Part shown: positions 9,741-18,856 of the stretch, piece by piece
Layout of the letters: every line of letters starts with the position of its first letter
Numbering within the stretch: position 1 is the first letter of the stretch
Source: Actinophytocola sp963729115
Lineage (GTDB): Bacteria > Actinomycetota > Actinomycetes > Mycobacteriales > Pseudonocardiaceae
Direction: 5' to 3'
Length of the DNA: 64,000 bases
Assembly: GCA_963729115.1 (NCBI GenBank)
Contig: CAVSMR010000021.1
Coordinates: forward strand, 1-64,000
The notes under the pieces: generated by a model
The model's database searches: none
The model's input: only the letters and a program-made list of their open reading frames with translations
What the model was told of the DNA's origin: nothing
Made by a program: the position numbers and the translations under genes

Positions 9741-11928
9741 TCAGCCCTTCTCGAGGAACGCGGTGTCCTCGTCGGCGAGGAGGAGCTCGACCTCGTCGCG
9801 CAGGTCGGGGTGCGTCGGCGAGGCCGGGGTCGGCGTCGACGAGGTCGAACGGCGAGCTCCGGGCGCTCCACGACCACGTCCCGGTCGCGCCGCAGCGACG
9901 CCAGCTTGAGGTCGTTGCGGCCCTTCTGGCGCGTCGCCGAAGAGCGTGCCCTCGCCCCGCAGGTCGAGGTCGACCTCGGCCAGCTCGAAGCCGTCGGTCG
10001 GTGCGCGACCATCGCCTCGAGCCGGCGCCTCGCCGTCGGGCGTCGGCGCCGTCGCCGACGAGGTAGCAGCACGACTGCGTCGGCGCCGCGCCCGACCCGG
10101 CCCCGGAGCTGGTGGAGCTGGGCGATGCCGAAGCGGTCGGCGTCGAGGATCGACCATCACGGTGGCGTTGGGGACGTCGACGCCGACCTCGATCACGGTG
10201 GTGGCGACGAGCACGTCGAGCTCGCCGGCGCGGAACGCGGTCCATCGTCGCCTCCTTCTCCGCCGGCGTCACCCGGCCGTGCAGCAGGCCGAGGCGCAGG
10301 CCGGCGAGCGGCCCGGCCGTCGAGCTCGCTCGTAGGTCTCCTCGGCCGAGCGCACCTCGAGCTTCTCGCGACTCCTCGATGAGCGGGCACACGACGTAGG
10401 CCTGGCGCCCGGCGGCCGACCTCGTCGCGCACGTGCTGCCCACGCCGCCGGCCTCCTCGAGCTCGGCCCGTCGCGCCCACACGGTCGTCGATCGGCGTGC
10501 GGCCCGGCGGCAGCTCGTCGAGCACGCGTCACGTCGAGGTCGCCGTAGACGGTCATCGCCGCGGTGCGCGGGATCGGCGTCGCCGTCATCACCAGCACGT
10601 CGGGCACGCGTCGCCGCGCGCCCTTGTCGCGCAGCGCGGCGCGCTGCTCGACGCCGAAGCGGTGCTGCTCGTCGATGACCACGACGCCGAGCGACGTGAA
10701 CGCGACGCCCTCCTCGATGCAGCGCGTGGGTGCCGATGACGATGTCGACGCGTGCCGTCGGCGAGGCCGGCGAGCAGCCGCTCGCGCTCCGTCGCCGTCG
10801 TGCGGTTGGTGAGCAGCTCGACGCGCAGCGGCCGCTCGTCGAACAGCGTCGGCCGCCGTCGCCGGCACGGTCGAAGCCGTCGAGCAGCGCGCGGACGCCG
10901 AGGCGTGCTGCTCGGCGAGCACCTCGGTCGGCGCCATGAGCGCGCCCTGGTGCCCGCCCTGCACGGCGGTGAGCATGGCGCGCGACGCGCGACGACCGTC
11001 TTGCCCGACGCCGACGTCGCCCTGCAGCAGCCGGTGCATCGGGTGCGGGCCGGCCGAGGTCGGCGGTCGATCTCGGCGATCGCCGCGCTGCTGGGCGCCG
11101 GTGAGCGCGAACGGCAGCGCGCTCGTGGAAGCGCGTCGACGAGCGCGCCGCCGACGGTCGTGGCGGATGCCCCGGCGCGTCGCGCTCGAGCGCCTGCTTG
11201 CGCAGCACGAGCGCCAGCTGGATGCGGAGCAGCTCGTCGAACACGAGCCGCTTGCGGGCGCCGCCTGCCTCGCGCCATCGACTCGGGCACGTGGATGCCG
11301 CTGAAGCGCCGCGCGTGCGGTCGACGAGGTCGAAGCGGTCGAGCACCGGCTCGGGCACGGGGTCGAGCGAAGCTCGCCGGCCGCGGTCGCAGCGCCTCGC
11401 TCGACCCAGCCGCCGATGTCCCAGGTGGTAGAGCCGCGCCTTCTCCGACTGCGGGTAGACGGGCACGATCCGGCCGGTCTTGTCGCCGATGAGGTCGACG
11501 ACCGGGTTCGTCATCTGCCGCTTGCCCTGGAAGATCGTCGAGCTTGCCGAAGAACACGGCCTCGGTGCCCGGCCGGCAGCTGGCGCTCCCGCCACGGCTG
11601 GTTGAAGAACGTGCACGTGCAGGTAGCCGGTGCCGTCGGTGACGTCGACCGTCGACGAGCGCTCGCGCCGGCCGCGCGCCCGGCGCCGACGTGACCGCGC
11701 TCGACCCGCGCCGAGCACCATGCGCCTCCTCGCCGACCGCGAGGTCGCGCGATCGGCGCCTGCTTCGTGCGGTCGAGGTAGCGCCGCGGGTAGTGCGTGA
11801 GCAGGTCGAGCACCGTCGTCGATGCCGAGCTCGTCGAGCGCCTTCGGCCTGCTTCGGCCCGACGCCCTTGAGCCGTGTCGACCGGCGATGTCGCGCGAGC
11901 TCGCCGAGCGTCAGCGGCGCTCGGCCAC
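9741..11928 (-). CDS. recG: ATP-dependent DNA helicase RecG, frameshifted
   Basis: RecG remodels stalled replication forks and Holliday junctions. In order the minus strand shows the OB/wedge region (LLTHYPRRYLDRTKQAPI, FFNQPWRERQL), MTNPVVDLIGDKTGRIVPVYP, helicase motif I in degraded form (LLQGDVGVG), APTEVLAEQH, motif II VVIDEQHRFGVEQR, motif III VLVMTATPIPRT, and the C-terminal LLADEDTAFLEKG before TGA 9743-9741. The 729-residue span is normal. Start GTG 11928 is one base after the upstream stop. I count more than twelve indels. Confidence 0.9.
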
Positions 11929-11929
11929 G

Positions 11930-13621
11930 CTACTCGATGCCGAAGAGGTACGGGTAGAGCGGCTGGCCGCCGTGGTGGACCTCGGCCTCGACGTCGGGGC
12001 GGTGCTCGCTCGAGCCACTCGCGTGATCCGCCGGGTGACCGCCGGCCGACGCGCCCTCGCCCTCGATGATCGTGACGATCTCGTGGTCGTCGGTCGACGA
12101 GGCGCGTCGAGCAGGCCGCAGCAGCGGCGCCGCCGAGGTCGGCGTCGACCACCTCGATGCCCTCGCCGGGCAGATGCCGAGCCAGTCGCCCTCGGCGATC
12201 GGGCCGGCGTCGGTCGCACGAGTCGCGCACGGCCTGGGTGACCTCGCCGGCCACGACGCGCCGGCGGCCGCCGCGCCATCGCGTCGGCGTTGTCGTCGAC
12301 GTCGGCCTCGGGGTCGTAGGCCAGCAGCGCGGCGAAGCCCTCGGCGACGCCCCGGGTCGGCACGACCCGCACCGTCTTGACGGTCAGCGTCGTCGACCTG
12401 CTCGGCCACCGGGATGATGTTCTTGTTGTTCGGCAGGATCACGACCTGCGTCGGCCGGCGCACGCCTCGACCGCCTCGAGCAGCTCGGCGGTCGACGGGT
12501 TCATCGATCTGGCCGCCGGTCACGATGCCCTGCACGCCGAGGCTAGTGGAAGATGCGCCGGATGCCGTCGCCGGTGCGCGACGGCGACGACCGCGGTCGT
12601 GCACCGGCTCGTCGACGTGCGAGCCCGTCGACGCCGCCGTCGGCGCGCGGCCTCGCGCACCCAGCGCTCCTCCTCGACCTGCTCGAGCAGGTCGGTGACC
12701 CGGATGTTGCGGGGCCGGCCGGCGTCGAGCGCGGCCTCGATGGCGGCGCCGATGTCGTCGGTGTGGATGTGGCAGTTCCAGATGCCGTCGCCGCCGACGA
12801 CGACGATCGAGTCGCCGATGCCGGCCCACACGTCCTTGAACGCGGGGATCGGCGTCGTCGGCGCGCCTCGAGGAAGTACATGACCTCGTAGCGGAGGTCG
12901 GCGACGTCGCCGTGCTCGTCGCCGTGCGCCGTCGCTCAGGTCGAGCGCCGGACCCTCGGCGCGTCGACCTCGGCGGGCTCGGGCACGGCCCGGCCGTCGA
13001 CGACGTGGAGCAGCGCGTCGAGCAGGAGGAGGAAGCCGGCGCCGCCGGCGTCGACGACGCCGGCCTGCTTGAGCACCGGCAGCATGCTCGGGCGTGCGGG
13101 CCAGGGCGTCGGCGCCGCCGCTCCTTGGCCGCGTCGAGCACGTCGACGAGCGACGCCGCCGGCCGCCGCCGCGCTCGGCGGCGGCCTCGGACGGCCTCGC
13201 GCACGACGGTGAGGATCGTGCCCTCGACCGGGCTGCATGACCGCGCCGTAGGCCGCCGTCGACGCCGCCGTCGAGGCCGTCGGCGACGTCGCCGGCCGTC
13301 GACCGCCGTCGGCCTCGCGCCATGCCGTCGGCCAGCCCCCGCAGGATCTGGCGAGAGGATCACGCCCGAGTTGCCGCGGGCGCCCATGAGCGACCCGTGG
13401 CTGATGGCCTTGCACGTCGCGGCCATGTCGTCGTCGGCCCGTCGAGCTCGCTCGCACACCGACTCGAGGGTGAGGGCCATGTTCGTGCCGGTGTCGCCGT
13501 CGGGGACCGGGTAGACGTTGAGCCGGTTGATCGCCTCCTGGTGCGCGCGCCAGGGCATCCCGGTAGCCGTGCACGACGGCGCGCAGCGTCGGCGGCGTCG
13601 AGGCGCTCGAGGGTCCGCCAT
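11930..13621 (-). CDS. DAK/FakA-type fatty acid kinase ATP-binding protein, frameshifted
   Basis: The N-terminus HQEAINRLNVYPVPDGDTGTNM is the ATP/Mg-binding signature of Dak-L domain proteins. It is followed by GSLMGARGNSGVILS and, in the middle, GIGDSIVVVGGDGIWNCHIHTDD and SLGVQGIVTGGQ. FakA-type proteins phosphorylate fatty acids bound to DegV/FakB partners. The C-terminal LYPYLFGIE ends at TAG 11932-11930, one base before recG, the usual order (fakA-like, recG). ATG 13621 gives about 564 residues. At least ten indels are present. Confidence 0.82.
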   Translation of the reverse strand: MADPRAPRRRRRCAPSCTATGMPWRAHQEAINRLNVYPVPDGDTGTNMALTLESVCERARRADDDMAATCKAISHGSLMGARGNSGVILSPDPAGAGRRHGARPTAVDGRRRRRRPRRRRRRRPTARSCSPVEGTILTVVREAVRGRRRARRRPAASLVDVLDAAKERRRRRPGPHARACCRCSSRPASSTPAAPASSSCSTRCSTSSTAGPCPSPPRSTRRGSGARPERRRTATSTATSPTSATRSCTSSRRADDADPRVQGRVGRHRRLDRRRRRRRHLELPHPHRRHRRRHRGRARRRPAPQHPGHRPARAGRGGALGARGRAPTAASTGSHVDEPVHDRGRRRRAPATASGASSTSLGVQGIVTGGQIDEPVDRRAARGGRGVRRPTQVVILPNNKNIIPVAEQVDDADRQDGAGRADPGRRRGLRRAAGLRPRGRRRRQRRRDGAAAAGASWPARSPRPCATRATDAGPIAEGDWLGICPARASRWSTPTSAAPLLRPARRASSTDDHEIVTIIEGEGASAGGHPADHASGSSEHRPDVEAEVHHGGQPLYPYLFGIE

Positions 13622-13700
13622 CGGCGCCGGATCGTAGGCGGCGCCGGCACTTGGCTCGCCGAGTCGCGGTCCGGCCGCTGGTAGCGTCTGACGTCCCGTC

Positions 13701-13895
13701 ATGGCAGCGGTCTGCGAGGTCTGCGGCAAGAAGCCGTGCTTCGGCATGGCCGTGAGCCACTCCCACCGCCGCACCAAGCGTCGCTGGAACCCGAACATCC
13801 AGCGGGTCCGGGCCCTCGTCAACGGCGCCCCGAAGCGGATGCACGTCTGCACCGGCTGCATCAAGGCCGGCAAGATCGAAAAGGCCGGGCACTAG
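13701..13895 (+). CDS. rpmB: 50S ribosomal protein L28
   Basis: An intact 64-residue frame starting AAVCEVCGKKPCFGMAVSHS and containing HRRTKRRWNPNIQ, the L28 signature. The four cysteines (CEVCGKKPC and CTGC) mark the zinc-binding C+ form. L28 joins the large ribosomal subunit. It is transcribed divergently from the FakA-like gene, an order seen in many actinobacteria. It has escaped the indels that damage its neighbours, probably because it is short. Confidence 0.97.
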   Translation: MAAVCEVCGKKPCFGMAVSHSHRRTKRRWNPNIQRVRALVNGAPKRMHVCTGCIKAGKIEKAGH

Positions 13896-13923
13896 CCCGT
13901 CTGTGCCGACGCGGCGACGCGCC

Positions 13924-13953
13924 GGCGAGCCCCAGGTCCGTCGGGGGCTCGCC
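13924..13953. terminator. Hairpin terminator after rpmB
   Basis: The perfect 10-bp stem GGCGAGCCCC (13924-13933) / GGGGCTCGCC (13944-13953) with a 10-base loop lies between convergent rpmB and the lipoprotein gene. Confidence 0.75.
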
Positions 13954-13972
13954 AGCGACGTGGTGCTCGGCG

Positions 13973-14966
13973 TCAGCTGACGGTGAACGACTCCGCCATG
14001 CCGAGGTCGGCGTGGGCCTCGCCCTCGGGTGAGGAGATGAAGCAGGCCATCACGTACTCGCCGGCCGGAAGGTCCACCGTGATGACGACCTCGTCGCCCG
14101 GGGCGGCGACGTCGCTCTCCACCTGGGCGGCGAGCGTCCCGTCCTCCCCTTCGGCCGCGAACGCCTCCTCGAGCGTGACGCCCTCGGCCAGCTGGGCGAT
14201 GTACATGAAGTGCGGCTCCTCGCCGTCGTTGGTCATCACGAAGGAGGTCGGGCCGGCCGCCGCGGGCGTGAACTCGAAGTCGTACTCGACCGCGGTGACG
14301 TCGACACGCTGCGCATCCGGGTCGATCTCGTCGCTCGATTCGAAGTCGGGCGGCTCCCCGCCGCCGATCCCGCACGACTCCTCGTCGAAGGCGTCGATGC
14401 GCTCGATGGCCTCGTTGACGGCGTCGTCGTTGAACGCCGCCTCGCCCTGCTCGATGAAGGCGTTGGCGGCCAGCTCGACGTCGGCGGCGATCTCCTCGGG
14501 AGCGACCTCGGCGAGCTCCTCGAGCTGCTCGTTGCTCGGGAAGGCCTCCTGCTCCTCGAGGACCGTGGCTGCCGCGCAGTAGGCCTCCGTGCTCGGGGGC
14601 GATCTCGACGCTGGCGGCCTCGGCGTCGTCGTCGTTGGGGCAGTTCTCCGCCTCGAAGGGCTCGATGACCTCCTCGAGGCGACGGCCGACCTCCTCGTCG
14701 ACGAAGGCAGCGTCGGGCGAGCCGTCCTCGATCGCCTCGATGAAGGCGTCGGCCACGTACGCGACGTCGTCGCTGATCTCCTCCGGTGCCGTGTCGCGGA
14801 TGGCCTCCATCTGTGCCACGGTCACCTCGCTGTCGCTCGTCTCGGCGGCGACCTCGTCGCCGGTCGCCTCGGCGCCGTCGTCGTCGCCGCACGCCGTGGT
14901 CAGCAGCGCCAACGCCCCAACCGCGGCCACGGCCCGAACACCCCATCTGCGCATCTCCATGTCCAT
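13973..14966 (-). CDS. Lipoprotein with C-terminal cupredoxin-like domain, one frameshift
   Basis: ATG 14966 (or 14960) starts a lipoprotein signal peptide, VRAVAAVGALALLTTACGDD, with lipobox cysteine. The middle is acidic and helical, with two copies of an APEEI..DVE.AANAFIE-like segment. The last 90 residues, ending LPAGEYVMACFISSPEGEAHADLGM, resemble plastocyanin-like domains: a Cys-x(n)-His-x(4)-Met arrangement is visible and could bind copper. One frame change occurs near 14585. Expected at the outer face of the membrane; the substrate is unknown. Confidence 0.65.
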
Positions 14967-15135
14967 GCCTCCCTTGACGGCGCCCGCGTGGGCGGTTGGC
15001 AGGCACGATGCGTGAACCAGGGCGCCACGTCGTCCGCACTTCCTACGTATTCCGGGTCCTGCCGGTTGGTCACTCCCGGTGACCGCTGGGTACGGTGACT
15101 GTCCCGGTCATCCAGCCCGTCGAGGAGCCACTTCG

Positions 15136-15403
15136 GTGCAAGGAGTCATCAAGTCGTACGACCCAGGCACGGGTGACGGCGTGATCCTCTGCGACACCGA
15201 CTTCGCTCGACTACGACCTCGCCCCCGACGCCCTCGCCGGCCGCCCTTCCGGATGCTGCGCCAGGGCCAGCGGGTGATCTTCGACGTCGAGGGCACCGGC
15301 CTCGCCACCCGCCTGCGGGTCGGCTGCGAGGTCGACATGGGCACGCCCGGGCTTCGCCGCCCGCGACACCCGAGCAGCCGACGAGGCCGACGACCGCCGG
15401 TGA
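15136..15403 (+). CDS. Cold-shock-like domain protein, frameshifted
   Basis: Start GTG 15136 follows GAGGAG-type ribosome binding bases. The first residues VQGVIKSYDPGTGDGVILCD follow the cold-shock pattern (G.I..Y....G.G.I.), then RQGQRVIFDVEGTGLATRLRVG corresponds to the second half. The RNP motifs are weak, so this is a divergent OB-fold nucleic-acid-binding protein. One or two indels lie near 15210-15240. The stop TGA (15401-15403) overlaps the GTG of pckG. Confidence 0.55.
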
Positions 15404-16497
15404 CGCATCCTCCGACCATCGCAACCAGCGGCTCCTCGACTTGGTCGAGGAGTGGCGCCAGGTCTTCGAGCCCGACGCCGTGCACTGGTGCGACGGCTCG
15501 GCCGAGGAGTACGACCGGCTGGCCCAGCTGCTGGTCGACGGCGGCACCTTCGAGCGGCTCGTCCGACGCCAAGCGGCCGAACAGCTACCTCGCCCTGTCC
15601 GACCCCGGCGACGTCGCCCGGGTCGAGGACCGCACCTTCATCTGCTCCGATCGACGAGACCGACGCCGGCCCGACCAACAACTGGCGCGACCCCGGCCGA
15701 GATGAAGGCGACGATGCTCGAGCTCTACCGCGGGCGCGATGCGGGGCCGGACCATGTACGTGGTGCCGTTCTCGATGGGCCCGCTCGGCTCGCCCATCGC
15801 CCACATCGGCGTGCAGCTCACCGACTCGCCCTACGTCGCCGCGAACATGCGGATCATGACCCGCATGGGCCAGGGCGCCCTCGACGTCCTCGGCGCCGAC
15901 GGCGAGTTCGTGCCGTGCCTGCACTCGGTCGGCTACCCGCTCGTCGACGGCCGACGGCACCGCCCGGCCCGACGTGCCGTGGCCGTGCGACGCGGAGAAC
16001 AAGTACATCACCCACTTCCCCGAGACCCGTGAGATCTGGAGCTACGGCTCCGGCTACGGCGGCAACGCCCTGCTCGGCAAGAAGTGCTTCGCCCTGCGCA
16101 TCGCCTCGACGATGGCCCGCGACGACGGCTGGATGGCCGAGCACATGCTCATCCTCGGCATCACGCCGCCCAACGGCGAGAAGCGCTACGTCGCCGCCGC
16201 CTTCCCGTCGGCGTGCGGCAAGACGAACATGGCGATGCTGATCCCGTCGCTGCCGGGCTGGAAGGTCGAGACCGTCGGCGACGACATCGCCTGGATGAAG
16301 TTCGGCGCCGACGGCCGCCTCTACGCCATCAACCCCGAGGCCGGCTTCTTCGGCGTCGCCCCCGGCACCGGCGAGTCGACGAACCCGAACGCGCTGCGCA
16401 CGCTGTGGGGCAACAGCATCTTCACCAACGTGGCCAAGACCGACGACGGCGACGTGTGGTGGGAGGGCCTCACCGACGACGAGCCGTCGCACCTGGT
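15400..16497 (+). CDS. pckG: GTP-dependent phosphoenolpyruvate carboxykinase, 3' truncated at sequence junction
   Basis: PckG converts oxaloacetate to PEP with GTP. Motifs in order: EPDAVHWCDGSAEEYDRL, DPGDVARVEDRTFIC, MYVVPFSMGPLGSPIAHIGVQLTDS, AENKYITHFPETREIWSYGSGYGGNALLGKKC, FPSACGKTNMAM (the P-loop with the reactive hypermobile-loop cysteine) and VGDDIAWMKFGADG. After EGLTDDEPSHLV the match ends, about 355 of 600 residues into the family. Five single-base insertions at about 15561, 15649, 15695, 15735 and 15951 can be read directly; removing each restores family residues. Confidence 0.93.
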
Positions 16498-16505
16498 CGG
16501 GCGGC
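16490..16505. other. Probable chimeric join between two genomes
   Basis: PckG-like coding ends and beta-clamp-like coding begins within a few bases here. Neither product is complete, and the indel-rich sequence to the left changes to clean sequence on the right. Confidence 0.75.
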
Positions 16506-17172
16506 CGCGTCGCGGGACGACGCGCTGCCGATGTTCACGGGCGTGCGGGTGCGGTCCAAGGGCGAGCGGTTGGTCCTGGTGGCGACCGACCGCTACCAGA
16601 TGGCGGTCGCGACGCTGGCGTGGTCACCGTCCGGCGCGGTGGACGCCCTCGTGCCGGCCGGCCTGCTGACCGAGATCGCCAAGCAGGTCGACGGCGAGGT
16701 GACCCTGCACGCCGACCGTGACCGGTTCGGCCTGGCCTGGTCCCGGGCGGTCACCACCACGGCGGTCCTGGACGGCAGCTTCCTGCACGAGTCCAAGGTC
16801 CCGGTGTCCGATGTGGACACCCGGGTGGAGCTCGACGCGGACGCCATGGCCGGGGCGGTACGGCGGGTCGGCCTGTACACGGATCCGCGCGGCGTGCTGG
16901 TGCTCGAGGTCGGCGACGGCGAGGTCCGGCTTCGCGGAGCGGACGCGCGGATCGGGGAGGCGGAGGAGTCGGTCAAGGCCACGGTGGACGGGGGGCGCAC
17001 GTCGCACGCCTACCAGGCACGGTTCCTCACCGAGGCGCTGCGGGCGTTCGCGGGGCGGCGGGTTCGGCTGGAGATCCAGCCGGGCATGCGGGCGACGGTC
17101 TTCCAGGCCGTGGAAGGGGATGCTCTTGGGTTGCGCTACGTCGTGATGCCCATGTTGCCGCCCCGGCAGTGA
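16498..17172 (+). CDS. DNA polymerase III beta-clamp-like protein, 5' truncated
   Basis: Clean frame of about 225 residues covering two clamp-like domains. RDDALPMFTGVRVRSKGERLVLVATDRYQMAVATL is the start of DnaN domain 2, and the C-terminus GLRYVVMPMLPP matches the end of the sliding clamp. The part before RDDAL is missing. In actinomycetes such C-terminal clamp domains also occur fused to an N-terminal MerR-type HTH; the absence of core replication genes (dnaA, recF) nearby makes that paralogue more likely than dnaN itself. The start lies outside this piece because of the junction. Confidence 0.75.
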   Translation, partial: RAAASRDDALPMFTGVRVRSKGERLVLVATDRYQMAVATLAWSPSGAVDALVPAGLLTEIAKQVDGEVTLHADRDRFGLAWSRAVTTTAVLDGSFLHESKVPVSDVDTRVELDADAMAGAVRRVGLYTDPRGVLVLEVGDGEVRLRGADARIGEAEESVKATVDGGRTSHAYQARFLTEALRAFAGRRVRLEIQPGMRATVFQAVEGDALGLRYVVMPMLPPRQ

Positions 17173-17181
17173 GCCGGTGGG

Positions 17182-17955
17182 CTACCTCGAGGAGTTCAGG
17201 TAGTCCAGCTGCGCCTTGACCGACCACTCCGCCGGTGCCCACAGTGACCTGTCCACGTCCGCGTACACCAGCTCCACGACCTGCCGGGCCGTCGCGTCCG
17301 GGCCCAGGGTTCGCAGGGCGTTGCGGACCTGGCTCAGGCGGTCCTCCCGGTGGGCCAGGTACTCGGCGGCGATCGTGGCGGTGTCGGGGAGCTCCGCGCC
17401 GTGGCCCGGCAGCGCGACCGTGCCGTCCGGCTCCTTCATCAGCCGGCGCAACGACTTCAGGTACGCGCCGAGGTCGGCGATCACCGCCGTGCCGCGGCCC
17501 AGGATCGAGTCGCCGGTCAGGATCGCCGGGAACTCCGCCACCCGCAGGCAGATCGAGTCCTCCGTGTGGCCCGGGGTGTGCAGGACCTCGAGGCTCAGGC
17601 CCGCCGCGGAGACCAGCTCGCCCTCGGTCAGCGCCGGCGCGGAACGGCACAGGGACGGGTCGAACGCGCGTACCGGCGCACCGGTCCGCGCCGCCAGCCA
17701 GGGTGCGCCCTGCGCGTGGTCGGGATGGTGGTGGGTCAGCACGATCAGCTCGACCGGCGCCGTGTCCAGCACCTTCGTCAGGTGCGGCTCGTCCTCGTAG
17801 CCCGGGTCCACCACGACGACCGAGCCGGCCCCCGGCGCGCGCAGGAGCCACGTGTTCGTGCCGTCCAGCGTCATCGAGCCCGGGTTGTTCTCCAGCACCA
17901 CCGACGCCACCGGCGTGACCTGGCGCAGCTCGCCGTAGGCGGGATGCCCGGTCAT
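17182..17955 (-). CDS. Metallo-beta-lactamase-fold hydrolase (Rv3677c-like)
   Basis: 257 residues with the zinc motif THHHPDHAQGAPWLA near residue 75 and later metal ligands in HTPGHTEDS, LTGDSILG and LPGHGAE. The N-terminal NNPGSMTLDGTNTWLL is typical of the LACTB2-like branch, whose members hydrolyse nucleic acid or thioester substrates. The ATG at 17955 overlaps the stop of the Nudix gene (ATGA), so both form one transcript. The position near RidA, DUF4177 and the ArsA-like pair matches the M. tuberculosis order around Rv3677c. Confidence 0.88.
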   Translation of the reverse strand: MTGHPAYGELRQVTPVASVVLENNPGSMTLDGTNTWLLRAPGAGSVVVVDPGYEDEPHLTKVLDTAPVELIVLTHHHPDHAQGAPWLAARTGAPVRAFDPSLCRSAPALTEGELVSAAGLSLEVLHTPGHTEDSICLRVAEFPAILTGDSILGRGTAVIADLGAYLKSLRRLMKEPDGTVALPGHGAELPDTATIAAEYLAHREDRLSQVRNALRTLGPDATARQVVELVYADVDRSLWAPAEWSVKAQLDYLNSSR

Positions 17956-18809
17956 GCCGGCTCGCTCGGGTCCAGGTGGGACGCCGCCGTGTCGTACGCC
18001 GGGTCGCCGGGCAGCACGATCCGCAGCATGTCGCCGTCGCGCGCGACCCGGGGCATCAGCTTCTCGATCGTCCGCTCGCGGGCCATCGCGTCCGCCACTG
18101 TCGGGCACTCCTCCAGCTCCGCCAGCGTCGTCCAGGTCGGGGGCAGCAGCCCGACCGTGCCCGCCTTCCACTCGTCCAGCGTCGCGGCCGGACGGCCCCA
18201 CCGCGTGTCCGCGGCCTCCGACGTGTCGCCGTCGGGCACCTGCCCCGACGGCACCCGCGCCAGGAAGAACCTCGTGTCGAACCGGCGCGTCTCCTCCACC
18301 GGCGTCACCCAGTTCGCCCACGGTCGCAGCAGGTCCGCCCGCAGCACCAGGCCGGACTCCGCCAGGAAGCCCGCCAGCGACAGCTCCCGGTTCACCAGCC
18401 CCGCCCGTGCCTCCGCGAACGGCCGGACGTCCGAGACCACCGAGTCCTCCGACGGCCCCGCCAGCAGCACGCCCGACTCCTCGAACGTCTCCCGCACGGC
18501 CGCGCACACCAGCGCCCGCGCCAGGCCGACGTCGCACGCGAACCGCGACGCCCACCAGGCCGGCGGCGGCCCGTGCCAGGCCAGCGACGTGTCCGCGTCG
18601 CGCCGGTCGACGCCGCCACCCGGAAAGACCGTCATCCCGCCCGCGAACGCCATCCCCATCACCCGGCGCTGCAGGAAGACCTCGAGCCCGGCCTCGGTGT
18701 CGCGGACCAGCATCACCGTCGCCGCGTCCTTGGGCGTCGCCGGCGGGTCCGGGATCTCGGGTGGGACGAATCCCGACGGCAGGGGCAGCTCCCTCGGCAA
18801 CTCACGCAC
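17952..18809 (-). CDS. Nudix hydrolase
   Basis: 285 residues from GTG 18809. The Nudix box is recognisable as GGG (MTVFPGGGVD) followed by AAVRETFEESGVLL, a variant of REUXEEXGU, with an insertion between the two parts as in the NUDT19/RppH-like long forms that act on CoA or nucleotide diphosphates. It has no signal peptide. It is cotranscribed with the downstream MBL gene through a 4-base overlap. The substrate is not predictable from sequence. Confidence 0.85.
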   Translation of the reverse strand: MRELPRELPLPSGFVPPEIPDPPATPKDAATVMLVRDTEAGLEVFLQRRVMGMAFAGGMTVFPGGGVDRRDADTSLAWHGPPPAWWASRFACDVGLARALVCAAVRETFEESGVLLAGPSEDSVVSDVRPFAEARAGLVNRELSLAGFLAESGLVLRADLLRPWANWVTPVEETRRFDTRFFLARVPSGQVPDGDTSEAADTRWGRPAATLDEWKAGTVGLLPPTWTTLAELEECPTVADAMARERTIEKLMPRVARDGDMLRIVLPGDPAYDTAASHLDPSEPA

Positions 18810-18844
18810 ACGCCGAGCCTACGCAGAACGGCGCCGGAACCCGG

Positions 18845-18850
18845 CAGGAT
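18845..18850 (+). promoter_or_regulatory. -10 hexamer CAGGAT, leaderless start
   Basis: CAGGAT ends six bases before ATG 18857, the same distance as at seven other genes of the window. Confidence 0.45.
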
Positions 18851-18856
18851 GTGACC

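Noticed and set aside
1..16497. Programmed ribosomal frameshifting in many genes
   Set aside because: Changes occur many times per gene, without slippery sequences, in genes never known to be recoded.
16501..16508. NotI site (GCGGCCGC) at the chimeric join, suggesting a cloning ligation
   Set aside because: The same 8-mer occurs elsewhere in the window (for example near 24,036 and 36,736), as expected in such GC-rich DNA, and here it is part of the clamp-like coding sequence.
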